This document shows, one piece after another, positions 1 to 9,497 of a stretch of DNA of 64,000 nt. This stretch comes from Rhodoferax sp. (GTDB lineage: Bacteria; Pseudomonadota; Gammaproteobacteria; Burkholderiales; Burkholderiaceae_C). The notes below the pieces were generated by a model, which saw nothing but the letters and a program-made list of their open reading frames with translations, did no database searches and had not been told where the DNA came from. Each line of letters begins with the position of its first letter. Position 1 is the stretch's first letter. Made by a program: the position numbers and the translations under genes. The stretch spans positions 496,001-560,000 of the forward strand of contig NZ_JADMJN010000003.1 in assembly GCF_018780565.1 (NCBI RefSeq), given 5' to 3'.

Positions 1-627
1 ATGATGCTCAAGGGCCTGACTGCGCAATACCTGCTCAAGCGCACCTTGCCCCAAGGCGGCTTGCAGGCGGGTGACTTTGTGTTGTTCCACGCAGCGGCCG
101 GTGGCGTGGGTCTGATTGCCTGCCAGTGGGCGCGAGCGATGGGTCTGCAACTGATCGGCACCGCCGGGTCGGATGCCAAATGCGCGCTCGCCAAAGAGCA
201 TGGTGCGGCATTTGTCATCAATTATTCCAGTGAAGACTTTTTGGCCCGTGTGAAAGAAATCACCGGTGGTAAAGGCGTGAAGGTGGTTTATGACTCGGTG
301 GGCAAAGACACCTGGGACAAGTCACTGGACTGCCTGGCCCCCTTTGGCCTGATGGCCAGTTTCGGCAACGCCTCCGGTCCGGTCGCGCCGTTTGCGCCCG
401 GCATTCTGGGCCCCAAAGGCTCGATCTACGTCACGCGTCAGACCCTGTTCACCCACATCTCAACGCGTGAAAGTACCCAGGTGATGGCCGACGATCTCTT
501 CGAGGCGGTCACCAGCGGCAAGGTGAAGATCCGCATTGACCAGCGCTACAAGCTGGAAGACGTGCAGCAGGCGCACCGTGACCTGGAAGCGCGCAAGACG
601 ACTGGGTGCACAATTTTGACGCTGTAG
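1..627 (+). CDS. NADPH:quinone oxidoreductase, C-terminal part (5' truncated)
   Basis: This is the C-terminal 208 residues of a zinc-independent medium-chain dehydrogenase/reductase of the quinone oxidoreductase (QOR) type, an NADPH-dependent reductase of quinones or enones. The nucleotide-binding motif is visible as HAAAGGVGLIACQWARAMG at about residues 30-48, followed by the usual family features AGSDAKCALAKEHGA and YDSVGKDTWD. Family members are normally about 325 residues, so roughly 115 N-terminal residues lie outside the window. The ATG at base 1 is therefore an internal codon, not the start. The stop is at 625-627. The next gene is separated by a riboswitch leader, so this gene is probably the last of its own transcript. 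Confidence 0.9.
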   Translation: MMLKGLTAQYLLKRTLPQGGLQAGDFVLFHAAAGGVGLIACQWARAMGLQLIGTAGSDAKCALAKEHGAAFVINYSSEDFLARVKEITGGKGVKVVYDSVGKDTWDKSLDCLAPFGLMASFGNASGPVAPFAPGILGPKGSIYVTRQTLFTHISTRESTQVMADDLFEAVTSGKVKIRIDQRYKLEDVQQAHRDLEARKTTGCTILTL

Positions 628-646
628 ACAGCTTGAGGTCTGTTGA

Positions 647-672
647 TGTAAATAGTTGTTTCAATATTTACA
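647..672. promoter_or_regulatory. AT-rich 8-bp dyad upstream of the riboswitch
   Basis: TGTAAATA (647-654) and TATTTACA (665-672) form a perfect inverted repeat around a 10-nt centre. It sits just downstream of the quinone oxidoreductase stop and about 20 nt before the riboswitch aptamer. It could be an operator in the promoter that drives the riboswitch transcript. It has no following T run, so a terminator is less likely. The protein that would bind it is unknown. Confidence 0.35.
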
Positions 673-687
673 TTAATCCCTTAGTAT

Positions 688-772
688 TCTGCAAAGGGCA
701 AACCCGACCGAAAGGCGGGGGCGCAAAGTTACCGGTCTAAAGGCGCATGCCCATGACAGCGGGATCGCCAGG
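688..772 (+). ncRNA. c-di-GMP-I (GEMM) riboswitch aptamer
   Basis: The segment has the conserved blocks of the GEMM/c-di-GMP-I aptamer in order. These are AGGGCAAACC (695-704), a GAAA tetraloop closed by CC/GG (708-715), GGGGCGCAAAG (718-728), CCGGTCTAA (732-740), and GACAGCGGGAT (755-765), which joins the second helix. The arrangement matches the well-studied Vibrio Vc2 aptamer block for block. Riboswitches of this class bind cyclic di-GMP and control the downstream gene. Here that gene is a histidine kinase followed by a receiver-TPR gene. Whether binding turns expression on or off cannot be read from sequence alone. Confidence 0.93.
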
Positions 773-773
773 C

Positions 774-816
774 GGCAAGTCTGCTCCAAAAGCTTATTTC
801 AAGCACAGAACTTGCC
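774..816 (+). promoter_or_regulatory. Candidate expression-platform stem after the riboswitch
   Basis: GGCAAGT (774-780) can pair with ACTTGCC (810-816), forming a 7-bp stem two nucleotides after the aptamer. There is no U run, so it does not look like an intrinsic terminator. It lies about 60 nt before the ribosome binding site AGGAG (874-878), so direct occlusion is also not obvious. It may be a folding partner of the aptamer. This is inference. Confidence 0.3.
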
Positions 817-884
817 ACTGCATCCATCGACCCCCGGTTCCTTTTCGCGTTGTCCGTTCAATGCAACGAAATTAGGAGTTCGAC

Positions 885-1577
885 ATGGTCGATGACGAAA
901 TCAACTTCACTGACTTCATCGCCTCGTCGATTCACGACATGAAGAATTCCTTGAATATTCAAGTGAGTTCTCTGGAAAAAATAGCCGCCCAATGTGAAGA
1001 AGAGGGTCGCACTTCAAGCTTTGAGAGCTTGGGAATGGTCATTTACGAGGCCAACCGCATGAATGCGAACCTCATTCAAATGCTTAGCCTCTACAAGCTT
1101 GGGAAATCCATTTATCCGATGGACATCACGGAACAGTCCATAGCCGATGTCATTGAAGAAGCATTGTTGCAGAACAAGTTCATCATGGATTTCAAGGGAA
1201 TCAGCCTCGCTGTGGACTGCCATGAAAACTGCTATTGGTATGTTGACCGGGACCTGGTTACGGGCATATTGATCAATGCCTTGAACAATGCGTACAACTA
1301 CACATCCGACAAGATACGTGTTGCAGCCAAAGTCGAAGATGGTTTTTTGGAGCTGCGTGTTGAAGACAACGGTCGGGGCTATCCGCCGAGCATGATGGAA
1401 AACGACGGCGTCCTGGCAAATAAGGGTATCAATTTCTCAACCGGAAGTACGGGACTTGGGTTCTATTTTTCATCTCAGGCCGCTGCCAAACACAAAAACG
1501 GCACCCGTCGTGGTTCGCTCACCATCGAAAACGGCGGCGCGTATGGCGGTGGCTGTTTTGTGGTGAGACTTCCCTAG
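885..1577 (+). CDS. Soluble sensor histidine kinase
   Basis: A 230-residue cytoplasmic histidine kinase with no membrane segment and no recognisable sensor domain. The H-box is SIHDMKNSLN with the phospho-acceptor at His17. The ATPase domain has an N-box (LINALNNAYNY, about residues 129-139), G1 (DNGRG, 161-165) and G2 (STGLGFYF, 189-196). The start is fixed by AGGAG at 874-878, six bases before the ATG. The gene follows a c-di-GMP riboswitch and precedes a receiver-TPR protein by 25 bases, so the two probably form a two-component pair made in response to c-di-GMP. The input is not evident. It may be an unknown protein partner or the kinase may be constitutively active. Confidence 0.88.
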   Translation: MVDDEINFTDFIASSIHDMKNSLNIQVSSLEKIAAQCEEEGRTSSFESLGMVIYEANRMNANLIQMLSLYKLGKSIYPMDITEQSIADVIEEALLQNKFIMDFKGISLAVDCHENCYWYVDRDLVTGILINALNNAYNYTSDKIRVAAKVEDGFLELRVEDNGRGYPPSMMENDGVLANKGINFSTGSTGLGFYFSSQAAAKHKNGTRRGSLTIENGGAYGGGCFVVRLP

Positions 1578-1602
1578 TTTTGTGTAATGAAAGACCCAGG
1601 TC

Positions 1603-3216
1603 ATGACTGTTCCTCTCAAGCAAGCTCAAATATTGATCATTGATGACTTTCAGGGCATGCGCACGATGCTAAGGGACATCGTCAAAGCGATGGGCGTGAC
1701 AAAGATTGACACTGCGAATAGTGGCAAGGAGGCGATCAGCCAGTTGCGTACGAACAAGTATGACATTGTGATTTGCGATTACAACTTGGGCCCCGGCCAG
1801 AATGGCCAGCAGGTTTTGGAAGAGTCCAAGCTCCTCAAGTACATCGGTGTGTCCACCATATGGGTGATGGTTACCGCAGAGAAAACGGTCGACATGGTTA
1901 TGGGGGCGGCGGAGGTCAAACCGGACGACTATCTGCTGAAACCAATCAATCAAAGTTTGCTGGAGAGCCGATTGGAGAAGCAGATTGTGCGCAAGCAGTC
2001 CCTGCGCGGCATCGAAACCGCCATCAACGCCCAGGATTACCTTGCTGCACTCGCTGAGTGCGACCAGCAGTTGAAGGCGCAGGCTTTGAATCCACAGGAA
2101 ATTTTGCGCATCAAGAGTGATTTGTTGATGACCCTCGGGGAGCATGACGCAGCCAAGACTCTTTTTGAATCGGTTTTGGCGAGCCGTAGCGTACCTTGGG
2201 CCAAAACAGGGCTTGGCAAGATTCATTTTCAAACCGGAGACTATGACAGCGCCAAGGAAATATTCCGCCAGGTTTTGGAGGAGAACAGAATGTACATGGA
2301 GGCTTCTGATTGGTTGGCCAAAACCCTCAATTCGCTGGGTGAGGGGGACAAAGCACAGCAAGTACTCATGGACGCTGTGAAGCTCTCTCCCAACTCCTCG
2401 GTTCGACAAAGAAGTCTTGGCGAGATAGCCTACAAGAATGGCTCACTGGACGTTGCAAAAGCGGCCTTTGAAAAAACCATCAAAATCAGCGAGTTTTCGC
2501 CACATAAAAATCCGGCGGCATATGCCGGACTGGCCAAGGTGTTTTCAGCCCAGGATTCGCCCGATGAAGCATTGAAAGTTTTGCAGCGAAGCAAAAAGGA
2601 ATTCAAGGGCAATCCTGAGGCGTCCATACAGACCGCCGCCGCCGAAAGCGCGGTTTATAAAAAAATGGGGCAGATGGAAAAGGCCGAAACGGCAATGGCG
2701 GATGCCGAGGCACTGATGAGTACCATGTCCAGCCAAATCAGCAATGAAGCATCGATGGCAATGGCAGCGTCCCTGTTTGAGCTGGGACACAAGGAGAAGG
2801 CTTTTGGTTTGCTTCGTGACATTGTGAAAAACAACCATGAAAGCGCGGAGATTCTTCGTCAGGTTGAGGCCGTTTTTGAAGGTGCGCAATTGGGCGGGGA
2901 AGGACAAGCGGTTCTCAATGAATCCCGACAGGAAGTTATCAATATCAACAACCAGGGCGTCATGCTGGCCAAGAAAGGCGAATTCCAGGAAGGCGTCGCA
3001 TTACTCCGGGGCGCCGTGAAAGATCTGCCAAACAGTGAAGTGATCATCATGAATCTGTGCGGCTTGCTCATTGGTTTGATGAGCAAGGAGGGTCCGAATG
3101 ATCTTTTGTTGCGAGAGGCAACAGAACTGCTTGAGTGTGTGCGCCGATTGAATCCGGCCAATAAAAAAAGCCAAATGTACGCGAGTGCTCTGGCCCGATT
3201 GGAGAGGGCTAAGTAA
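1603..3216 (+). CDS. Response regulator: receiver domain plus TPR repeats
   Basis: A 537-residue protein with an N-terminal receiver domain (about residues 8-125). The acidic pair is IIDD, the phospho-acceptor is Asp59 in VICDYNLG, the conserved Thr is in VTAEK and the Lys113 is in LLKPI. The rest (about 140-530) is helical and built of tetratricopeptide-like repeats such as WAKTGLGKIHFQTGDYDSAKEIFRQ split into two-helix units. No DNA-binding or enzymatic output domain is present, so output is probably by protein-protein interaction. It is co-directional with the histidine kinase under the riboswitch. The 3' end overlaps the convergent Na/Pi gene by 8 bases. Confidence 0.88.
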   Translation: MTVPLKQAQILIIDDFQGMRTMLRDIVKAMGVTKIDTANSGKEAISQLRTNKYDIVICDYNLGPGQNGQQVLEESKLLKYIGVSTIWVMVTAEKTVDMVMGAAEVKPDDYLLKPINQSLLESRLEKQIVRKQSLRGIETAINAQDYLAALAECDQQLKAQALNPQEILRIKSDLLMTLGEHDAAKTLFESVLASRSVPWAKTGLGKIHFQTGDYDSAKEIFRQVLEENRMYMEASDWLAKTLNSLGEGDKAQQVLMDAVKLSPNSSVRQRSLGEIAYKNGSLDVAKAAFEKTIKISEFSPHKNPAAYAGLAKVFSAQDSPDEALKVLQRSKKEFKGNPEASIQTAAAESAVYKKMGQMEKAETAMADAEALMSTMSSQISNEASMAMAASLFELGHKEKAFGLLRDIVKNNHESAEILRQVEAVFEGAQLGGEGQAVLNESRQEVININNQGVMLAKKGEFQEGVALLRGAVKDLPNSEVIIMNLCGLLIGLMSKEGPNDLLLREATELLECVRRLNPANKKSQMYASALARLERAK

Positions 3217-4924
3217 GGCTTGATGGTGGATGGACCTGTCGCAGCCGTGCCGTGTCGCCTGCAGCAGGATGAAGCGAGTCCAGCACGGAATCACGCAGGC
3301 GGTTCGGCGTTAGCGCGCCAGCCGAGTCCAGGATCGGATAGGCGATGGAGCAGATGTGGGAGTTGATGCGCTTGAGGTCGCTGATCAAGTCCAGATGCAG
3401 TGAGCTGGTCTCAATGCTTTGGAGCGTGTTGACGGCCAGCCGCTCCAGGTGGGTGGCAGCATATTCGTGCTCCAGGTCGCGAAAGCGCGATTTCTCTTCC
3501 AGCAATTTGCGGGCATCGCGCACATTGCCGTTGAGGAATACGCTCATGCCCAGGCGCAGGTTGTTGACCAGGCGGCTGTGCAGTTCGGTGATCTCCGTCA
3601 TGCCGGCCTCGGAGAACTCACGCCCTGGATTGATCTTTTTGTCTTCAATGTCCATCAGGATGCGCTCGATGATGTCCCCGATTTGCTCCATGTTGATGGT
3701 GAAACTGATGATGTCGGTCCAGCGGCGCCCCTCGTCTTCGCTCAGGGCTTCGCGTGAAATTTTGGTCAGGTAGTACTTGATGGCCGAGTACAGCGCGTCC
3801 ACGGTGTCGTCCATCTTCTGCAGCTCCTGGGCCAGCTTGCGGTCATTGTTTTTGATGACGCCCAGTACACCCAGCAGCATGGTTTCGACTACATCGGCCT
3901 GGTGCATGGCCTCGCGCACGGCGCAGGTGATGGCCAGTGATGGTGTGGCCAGTGCGGTGGGGTCCAGATGCCGCTGGCGGCCCGCCATGGTGCTTGGGTC
4001 CAGCCGGGGCAGCCATTTTTCGACCCAATGGCCGATGAACTCGGTGAACCCGATAAACAGGCAAGTCACCATCAGGTTGAAGCTCAGGTGCATCAACACC
4101 ACCAGGGTTGCTGGCTCGTTCATCCAGGGTTTGATGGCCTGAAGCCAGAGGCCCACCACCGGTGCTGCAATGGCGATGCCGATGATCTTGAAAACCAGAT
4201 TGCCCAGGGGGACCTGGCGGGTCTCCACATTGGCATTGAGCGTGGTCAGCACCGCCAGCAGGCCGCTGCCCAGGTTGGCACCCAACACCAGGCCCAGGGC
4301 CACGTCAATGGGCACGACGCCTGAGCTTGCCAGGGTGGCTGTCAGCAGCACGATGGCAAGGCTTGAATAGCAGAGAACAGCCAGCACGCAACCGACCGTG
4401 ATCTCCAGCAGCAGGTCGCTGCTCAGCGATGCGAGGAGGGCCTTGACGGCCGGGGCCTGGGTCAATACGTTGGCTGATGTGGTCACCAGTCGCAGGGCCA
4501 GCAACATCAGCCCCAAGCCGATCAAAATGCGGCCCACGCGCCCCATCGTGGTGGACTGACGCGCCAGAAAAAGCACCACGCCGATCAAAATGAAAAGAGG
4601 CGAGAGCCAGGAGAGATCGCGTGAAAACAGAACCGCCATCAGGCTGGTGCCCACATCGGCGCCCAGCATGACCGCCAGGGCCGAGGGCAGGGACATGAGC
4701 CCCTGGCCGACAAACGAGGACACGATGAGGGCGGTAGCCGTGCTGGATTGCACCAGCGCCGTGACGCCAATGCCCGAAACCACAGCGTTGAAGCGGTTGC
4801 TGACACTTTTGGCCAGCAGGTTGCGCAAATTGGCACCAAAGACCCGAAGAATGCCGGTGCGCACCAAGTGCGTACCCCAGACCAAAAGGGCAATGGCGGC
4901 GAGCAGGTTAAGCAAGTGTGTCAA
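3209..4924 (-). CDS. Na/Pi cotransporter family protein
   Basis: A 571-residue inner-membrane protein. The N-terminal half has two repeats of the Na+/phosphate cotransporter domain with the repeated Q-S-S-T signature (LVQSSTATALIVSSFVGQG) and about eight hydrophobic helices. The C-terminal half (about residues 330-560) is soluble and helical, and resembles PhoU. The substrate may be phosphate, but many bacterial members are unassigned. The start is a TTG, supported by AGGGG at 4930-4934 five bases upstream on this strand. It ends tail-to-tail with the receiver-TPR gene and lies 25 bases downstream of lspA, so it may be the last gene of the ribF-ileS-lspA transcript. Confidence 0.88.
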   Translation of the reverse strand: MTHLLNLLAAIALLVWGTHLVRTGILRVFGANLRNLLAKSVSNRFNAVVSGIGVTALVQSSTATALIVSSFVGQGLMSLPSALAVMLGADVGTSLMAVLFSRDLSWLSPLFILIGVVLFLARQSTTMGRVGRILIGLGLMLLALRLVTTSANVLTQAPAVKALLASLSSDLLLEITVGCVLAVLCYSSLAIVLLTATLASSGVVPIDVALGLVLGANLGSGLLAVLTTLNANVETRQVPLGNLVFKIIGIAIAAPVVGLWLQAIKPWMNEPATLVVLMHLSFNLMVTCLFIGFTEFIGHWVEKWLPRLDPSTMAGRQRHLDPTALATPSLAITCAVREAMHQADVVETMLLGVLGVIKNNDRKLAQELQKMDDTVDALYSAIKYYLTKISREALSEDEGRRWTDIISFTINMEQIGDIIERILMDIEDKKINPGREFSEAGMTEITELHSRLVNNLRLGMSVFLNGNVRDARKLLEEKSRFRDLEHEYAATHLERLAVNTLQSIETSSLHLDLISDLKRINSHICSIAYPILDSAGALTPNRLRDSVLDSLHPAAGDTARLRQVHPPSSLT

Positions 4925-4949
4925 CAGTTCCCCTGCGTTGAAGGCGGGC

Positions 4950-5447
4950 CTAGCGCGTGCGCCGCACGCGCAGCAACTCGTCCAGTATCAGACAGATGGC
5001 CCCAATCGTAATCGCACTGTCCGCAATATTGAAGGCTGGAAAGTGCCAGTTACGCCAGTGAAAGTCCAGAAAATCCACCACGTAACCGTACAGTACGCGG
5101 TCAATCACATTGCCAATGGCACCACTCAAAATACACGCCAGCGCAAATGAAAACAGTTTTTGCCCCGCGTGCGATTTCAGCATCCACAGGATCAGGACGG
5201 CCGCAACCACGCCAATGACGGTGAAGAACCAGCGTTGCCAACCCGAAGCACCGGCCAGAAACGAGAATGCTGCGCCGCTGTTGTGCACCCGAACCACGTT
5301 GAAGAAGCTGGTGACATAGGTGCTGTCGCCCAAGTGGTAGTAACCAACGATCAAGACCTTGGTGAACTGGTCGGCGATCAAAAGGATGAAAGCCAGGCCC
5401 AGCCATTGCAGCATGCCCCCAGCCCCGGACGATGAGCCGCGCGCCAT
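4950..5447 (-). CDS. lspA: Lipoprotein signal peptidase
   Basis: A 165-residue aspartic membrane protease that removes the signal peptide from prolipoproteins after lipidation of the lipobox cysteine. Four hydrophobic segments are evident. The two catalytic aspartates lie in GNVIDRV and FNIADSAI, the two family-defining motifs. Length is normal. Its ATG shares one base with the TGA of ileS (TGATG at 5445-5449), so translation is likely coupled. The ileS-lspA order is common in proteobacteria. Several lipoprotein substrates are encoded in this window. Confidence 0.97.
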   Translation of the reverse strand: MARGSSSGAGGMLQWLGLAFILLIADQFTKVLIVGYYHLGDSTYVTSFFNVVRVHNSGAAFSFLAGASGWQRWFFTVIGVVAAVLILWMLKSHAGQKLFSFALACILSGAIGNVIDRVLYGYVVDFLDFHWRNWHFPAFNIADSAITIGAICLILDELLRVRRTR

Positions 5448-8323
5448 CAGGCAAACTTCCGTGTTTCGCCAGCACCGAACAGGTTGCTGGTGCAGCGGCC
5501 GCAGATGCCGGGATGGCTTGCGTCATGGCCGACATCGTCGCGGTAGTGCCAGCAGCGCTCGCATTTGGTGGATTCTGAGGTGCTGGCCCTTATAGTGATT
5601 TCATCACCAGCTATTAAATCAATAGCGGATGTGATGAATACAAATTTCAGGTCATCCCCCAGACTGGCCAGCAGGCTGTGGTCTTGTGCCGTTACGGTGA
5701 GTGCAATGTTGGCTTGCAGGGACGAGCCCACCTTGCCGTCGGCACGCAGAGCCTCGATTTCCTTGTTCACCACATCGCGAATCTCACGGATGCGTGTCCA
5801 CTTGGCTAGCAGCGCATCGTCCGCTGCGTCCATGGAGGTATAGGTGTCCAGGAAAATGGATTCCTTGGTTGCGGTCGGCGTTTTACCCGCAGCGCCCAGC
5901 ACCGCCCATGCCTCCTCAGCCGTGAAGCTCAGGAACGGCGCCATCAGACGCAGCATGGCTTGCGTGATCTGCCAAAGAGCAGTCTGGGCACTGCGCCGCG
6001 CCAGCGATTTCGGCGCCGTGGTGTAGAGCCGGTCCTTCAGGATGTCGAGGTAGAACGAGCCCAGGTCTTCCGAGCAGTAGATCTGCAGCTTGGCCACCAC
6101 CGGGTGGAACTCATAGACCTCGTAGTGCGCCAGGATGTCAGCTTGCAGTTGCGCCGCGCGGCTCAGGGCATAGCGGTCGATTTCCAGCATCTGGTCCAGC
6201 GGCACAGCGTCCACTGCGGGGTCAAAGTCATTGACGTTGGCCAGCAGGAATTTCAGCGTGTTACGGATGCGGCGGTAGGTGTCGACCACGCGCGCCAGGA
6301 TTTTGTCGTCTCCGGCAATGTCGCCGGAGTAGTCGCTGGCGGCGACCCACAGGCGGATGATTTCGGCGCCGAGCTTCTTGGATGTCTCCTGCGGGTCCAC
6401 GCCGTTGCCGGCGCTCTTGCTCATCTTGTGCCCTTTGCTGTCGACCGTGAAGCCGTGGGTCAGGATGCCTTTGTAGGGCGCGCGGCCGTAAATGGCGCAG
6501 GCCGTCAGCAGCGACGAGTGGAACCAGCCGCGGTGCTGGTCGTGGCCTTCCAGGTACAGGTCGGCCTCCGGGCCGCTGGCGTGGCCGCTGCCGGCGTGCG
6601 AGCCCTTGAGCACAGTGGTGTGCGTGGTGCCGGAGTCAAACCAGACTTCCAGAATGTCGCTGCTCTTGGTGTAGTGCTCTGCATCTTGCTCACCCAGGAT
6701 GGACTCGGTCGTGGCCTTGCTCCAGGCCTCGATACCGCCTTGCTGGACCATGTCGGCGGCGATGTCCAGAATCTCCATCGTGCGGGGATGCAATTCACCG
6801 CTGTTCTTGTGCAGGAAGAAGGGCAGGGGAACCCCCCAGCTGCGCTGGCGGCTGATGCACCAGTCGGGTCGTCCGGCGATCATGTCGCGCAGACGGGCTT
6901 TGCCGTTCTCGGGGTAGAAAGAAGTTTCCTCGATCGCATCCAGCGCCAGTTGGCGCAGGGATTTGGGTGCCTTGTCTTTGGTGAAGACACCCACGCCGTC
7001 GTCCATGCGGATGAACCACTGGGCGGCCGCGCGGTAGATCACCGGCGTCTTGTGGCGCCAGCAGTGCGGGTAGCTGTGAACGATGTCCGTGGTGCAATAC
7101 AGGCGACCGGCGTCGCGCAGCGTGTCGATGATGACCGGGCAGGCTTTCCAGATGTGTTGCCCGCCGAACAGCGGCAATTCGGGTTCGTAGGCGCCATTGC
7201 CCTGCACCGGGTTGAGGATGTCGTCGTACTTCATGCCGTGCGCAACGCACGAGTTAAAGTCTTCTACGCCGTAAGCGGGCGCGGAGTGCACGATACCGGT
7301 GCCGTCGTCAGCGGTGGCGTAGTCGGCCAGATAGATCGGGCTCAGGCGGTCATAGCCCGCATCCACATGGGCCAAGGGGTGCCTGAAGTTGAGGCCGCCC
7401 AGGTTCTTGCCCTGGGTGGTGGCGACCACGGTGCCAGTAAGCTTGTAGCGCCCCAGGCATTTCTCAACCAGGCTCTCGGCCAACACCAGCAGACCGCGCT
7501 CGGTATCGACCAGTGCGTAGACGAGTTCCGGGTTCAGGTTGAGTGCCTGGTTGGCGGGGATGGTCCAGGCGGTGGTGGTCCAGATGACTGCGAAGGCATC
7601 TTTGGCCAGTGCATTCAAGCCGAAGGCCGTGGCCAGCTTGGCGGGTTCGGCACACAGAAAGGCCACATCCAGCGTTTGCGACTTTTTGTCTGCGTATTCG
7701 ATCTCGAACTCGGCCAGCGAGGAGCCGCAGTCAAAGCACCAGTAAACGGGCTTGAGGCCGCGGTAGACAAAGCCGCGCTCCACCACGCGCTTGAAGGCAC
7801 GGATTTCGTCGGCTTCGTTGCTGTAATCCATGGTGCGATAGGGGTGGTCCCAGTCACCCAGCACGCCCAGGCGTTTGAAATCGGTGCGCTGCAGGTCAAT
7901 CTGCTCGGTGGCATAGGCGCGGCTTTTGGCCTGCATTTCATCGCGTGGCAGTTTTCGGCCAAACTTCTTCTCGATGGCGTTTTCGATCGGCAGGCCATGG
8001 CAGTCCCAGCCGGGGATGTAAGCCGCGTCCATGCCTTTGAGCTGGCGCGATTTGACGATCATGTCCTTCAGGATCTTGTTGACCGCGTGGCCCATGTGGA
8101 TCTGGCCGTTGGCATACGGGGGGCCATCGTGCAGCACGAATTTGGGTGCACCTTGGCGCGCATCCCGCAGTCTTTGGTAAAGGCCTTTGTCTTCCCATTC
8201 CTTGACCCAGGCCGGTTCGCGCTTGGGCAGGTCGCCGCGCATGGGAAACGGCGTGTCCGGCAGGTTGAGCGTGCTGCGGTAGTCGGTCTTGGCGCTGTCG
8301 GGAGGTGTAGTGGATTCGTTCAT
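5447..8323 (-). CDS. ileS: Isoleucyl-tRNA synthetase
   Basis: A class I aminoacyl-tRNA synthetase of about 958 residues that charges tRNA-Ile in the cytoplasm. The HIGH-type signature is [12 protein letters not shown], the KMSKS loop is [12 protein letters not shown], and the C-terminal zinc site is CERCWHY...CGRC. The ATG at 8323 (MNESTTPP) is preferred. An upstream in-frame TTG at 8350 would add nine residues with no conserved sequence. Near the C-terminus, just before the zinc site, the DNA contains two small hairpins resembling a fragment of the local dispersed repeat (5595-5640). Upstream lies ribF, separated by 159 bases containing a long hairpin. Confidence 0.97.
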   Translation of the reverse strand: MNESTTPPDSAKTDYRSTLNLPDTPFPMRGDLPKREPAWVKEWEDKGLYQRLRDARQGAPKFVLHDGPPYANGQIHMGHAVNKILKDMIVKSRQLKGMDAAYIPGWDCHGLPIENAIEKKFGRKLPRDEMQAKSRAYATEQIDLQRTDFKRLGVLGDWDHPYRTMDYSNEADEIRAFKRVVERGFVYRGLKPVYWCFDCGSSLAEFEIEYADKKSQTLDVAFLCAEPAKLATAFGLNALAKDAFAVIWTTTAWTIPANQALNLNPELVYALVDTERGLLVLAESLVEKCLGRYKLTGTVVATTQGKNLGGLNFRHPLAHVDAGYDRLSPIYLADYATADDGTGIVHSAPAYGVEDFNSCVAHGMKYDDILNPVQGNGAYEPELPLFGGQHIWKACPVIIDTLRDAGRLYCTTDIVHSYPHCWRHKTPVIYRAAAQWFIRMDDGVGVFTKDKAPKSLRQLALDAIEETSFYPENGKARLRDMIAGRPDWCISRQRSWGVPLPFFLHKNSGELHPRTMEILDIAADMVQQGGIEAWSKATTESILGEQDAEHYTKSSDILEVWFDSGTTHTTVLKGSHAGSGHASGPEADLYLEGHDQHRGWFHSSLLTACAIYGRAPYKGILTHGFTVDSKGHKMSKSAGNGVDPQETSKKLGAEIIRLWVAASDYSGDIAGDDKILARVVDTYRRIRNTLKFLLANVNDFDPAVDAVPLDQMLEIDRYALSRAAQLQADILAHYEVYEFHPVVAKLQIYCSEDLGSFYLDILKDRLYTTAPKSLARRSAQTALWQITQAMLRLMAPFLSFTAEEAWAVLGAAGKTPTATKESIFLDTYTSMDAADDALLAKWTRIREIRDVVNKEIEALRADGKVGSSLQANIALTVTAQDHSLLASLGDDLKFVFITSAIDLIAGDEITIRASTSESTKCERCWHYRDDVGHDASHPGICGRCTSNLFGAGETRKFA
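5595..5640. repeat. Fragment of dispersed GCTA repeat inside ileS (possible)
   Basis: Two back-to-back hairpins, GTGAT/ATCAC (5595-5607) and GCTATT/AATAGC (5610-5626), are followed by GATGAATACA. The second hairpin and the tail closely match the intergenic repeat at 22916. It encodes residues just before the zinc-binding tail of IleS, a poorly conserved linker, where an in-frame insertion could be tolerated. It may also be coincidence. Confidence 0.45.
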
Positions 8324-8423
8324 GATGCTGGTGAAACTGGTTCGCCGCAATGCGGCGTAGGGTGTACTAGGGAAAAGCCAGAAGGTGCAGCGCGTCGCCC
8401 CAGGCTGCCTTGGTGGTGGGGGC

Positions 8424-8481
8424 CGGCGAAAAGTATCCGAGGGCCCAAACCCAAAGGGTGGGCGGGCGAAACTTTTCGCCG
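8424..8481. repeat. Long hairpin between ribF and ileS
   Basis: An 11-bp perfect outer stem, CGGCGAAAAGT (8424-8434) with ACTTTTCGCCG (8471-8481), encloses a second stem formed by CCCAAACCC and GGGTGGG at about 8444-8463. It begins one base after the ribF stop on the minus strand. No T run follows, so a Rho-independent terminator is not supported. It could be a processing or attenuation structure between ribF and ileS, or a small inserted palindrome. Confidence 0.6.
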
Positions 8482-8482
8482 T

Positions 8483-9493
8483 CTAAATTCGGTCGCGCGT
8501 CATTTGGCGATGCGTCTGGGCGTGCAGGGAAGCCAAATAGGCACGTGCGTCATCGCAGTCTTTGGCAATACCCGCTTTGAGGGCATCCAGACCGTCGTAT
8601 TTGAGCTCGCCGTGCAGTTTGTGTAGCAGTTCCACGCGGATGATTTTACCGTATGCCCCCTCTGTGCCCAGACTGGATGGCCAATCCAGGCAATGGGTTT
8701 CCAGCAGCACACGCCCGCCGTTCACATCGTTGGGGTCCAGAGAGGGGCGAACGCCCAGGTTGGCCACGCCTGCCAATGGTGTATCGCTCAGGCCATGCAC
8801 CAGCACCACGAAGATACCGCCCGCTGCGGGTTTCCAGTGGGCAAAGCGCAGGTTCAGGGTTCTGAAACCAAGTTCGCGCCCCAGCTTGCGGCCATGCACC
8901 ACGTGCCCGGAGATGCGGTACGGCCGCCCCAGCAGGCGGGCCGTGTCGTCCATGTGACCCTGGCCCAGGGCATCGCGCACGGCCGAACTGGACACCCGCA
9001 GGCCGTGCACTTCGTAGCTGTTCATGCGCGCCACATCAAAGCCTTGTGCAACACCCGCGGCGTCGAGCATGGCGTAATCGCCCGCACGCTTGGCGCCAAA
9101 GCGGAAATCATCGCCCACCAGCACATATTGGGCCCCCAGTCCCTTGACCAGAACTTCGTCGATGAAGTCTTCTGGTGACAGCGACGCCAGCCGGGCGTCA
9201 AAAGGCAAAACCACGGTCTGGTCAACGCCGCATTGCGCCAGATCAGTCAGTTTGTCACGCAGGGTGCCGATGCGTGCCGGCGCCAGTTCGGGCTTGTGGG
9301 TGACGGCGGCAAAATAGTCACGCGGATGTGGCTCAAACGTCATGACGCAGCTGTGGATGCCACGCTGCTGGGCCTCACCGCGCAAAAGCGCCAGCATGGC
9401 CTGGTGGCCCCGGTGCACGCCATCAAAATTGCCAATGGTCAAGGCACAAGCCTGTGCCACACCAGGGTGGTTGAAACCGCGAAAAACTCTCAT
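8483..9493 (-). CDS. ribF: Bifunctional riboflavin kinase/FAD synthetase
   Basis: A 336-residue cytoplasmic enzyme that phosphorylates riboflavin to FMN and adenylates FMN to FAD. The N-terminal FMN adenylyltransferase domain has GNFDGVHRGHQ, and the middle has GDDFRFGAKRAGD. The C-terminal flavokinase domain carries GRELGFRTLNL and GVANLGVRPS. The ATG at 9493 (MRVFRGF) is chosen because earlier in-frame codons encode non-conserved sequence lying in a dispersed repeat. It is the first gene of the leftward run ribF-ileS-lspA, an order common in proteobacteria. It is divergent from the HNH nuclease gene. Confidence 0.96.
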   Translation of the reverse strand: MRVFRGFNHPGVAQACALTIGNFDGVHRGHQAMLALLRGEAQQRGIHSCVMTFEPHPRDYFAAVTHKPELAPARIGTLRDKLTDLAQCGVDQTVVLPFDARLASLSPEDFIDEVLVKGLGAQYVLVGDDFRFGAKRAGDYAMLDAAGVAQGFDVARMNSYEVHGLRVSSSAVRDALGQGHMDDTARLLGRPYRISGHVVHGRKLGRELGFRTLNLRFAHWKPAAGGIFVVLVHGLSDTPLAGVANLGVRPSLDPNDVNGGRVLLETHCLDWPSSLGTEGAYGKIIRVELLHKLHGELKYDGLDALKAGIAKDCDDARAYLASLHAQTHRQMTRDRI

Positions 9494-9497
9494 TGAA

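Noticed and set aside
5960..8626. Long open frame of 888 codons on the plus strand
   Set aside because: It is antisense to ileS, which is an unambiguous conserved gene. The frame stays open because of high third-position G+C, and the peptide shows no family.
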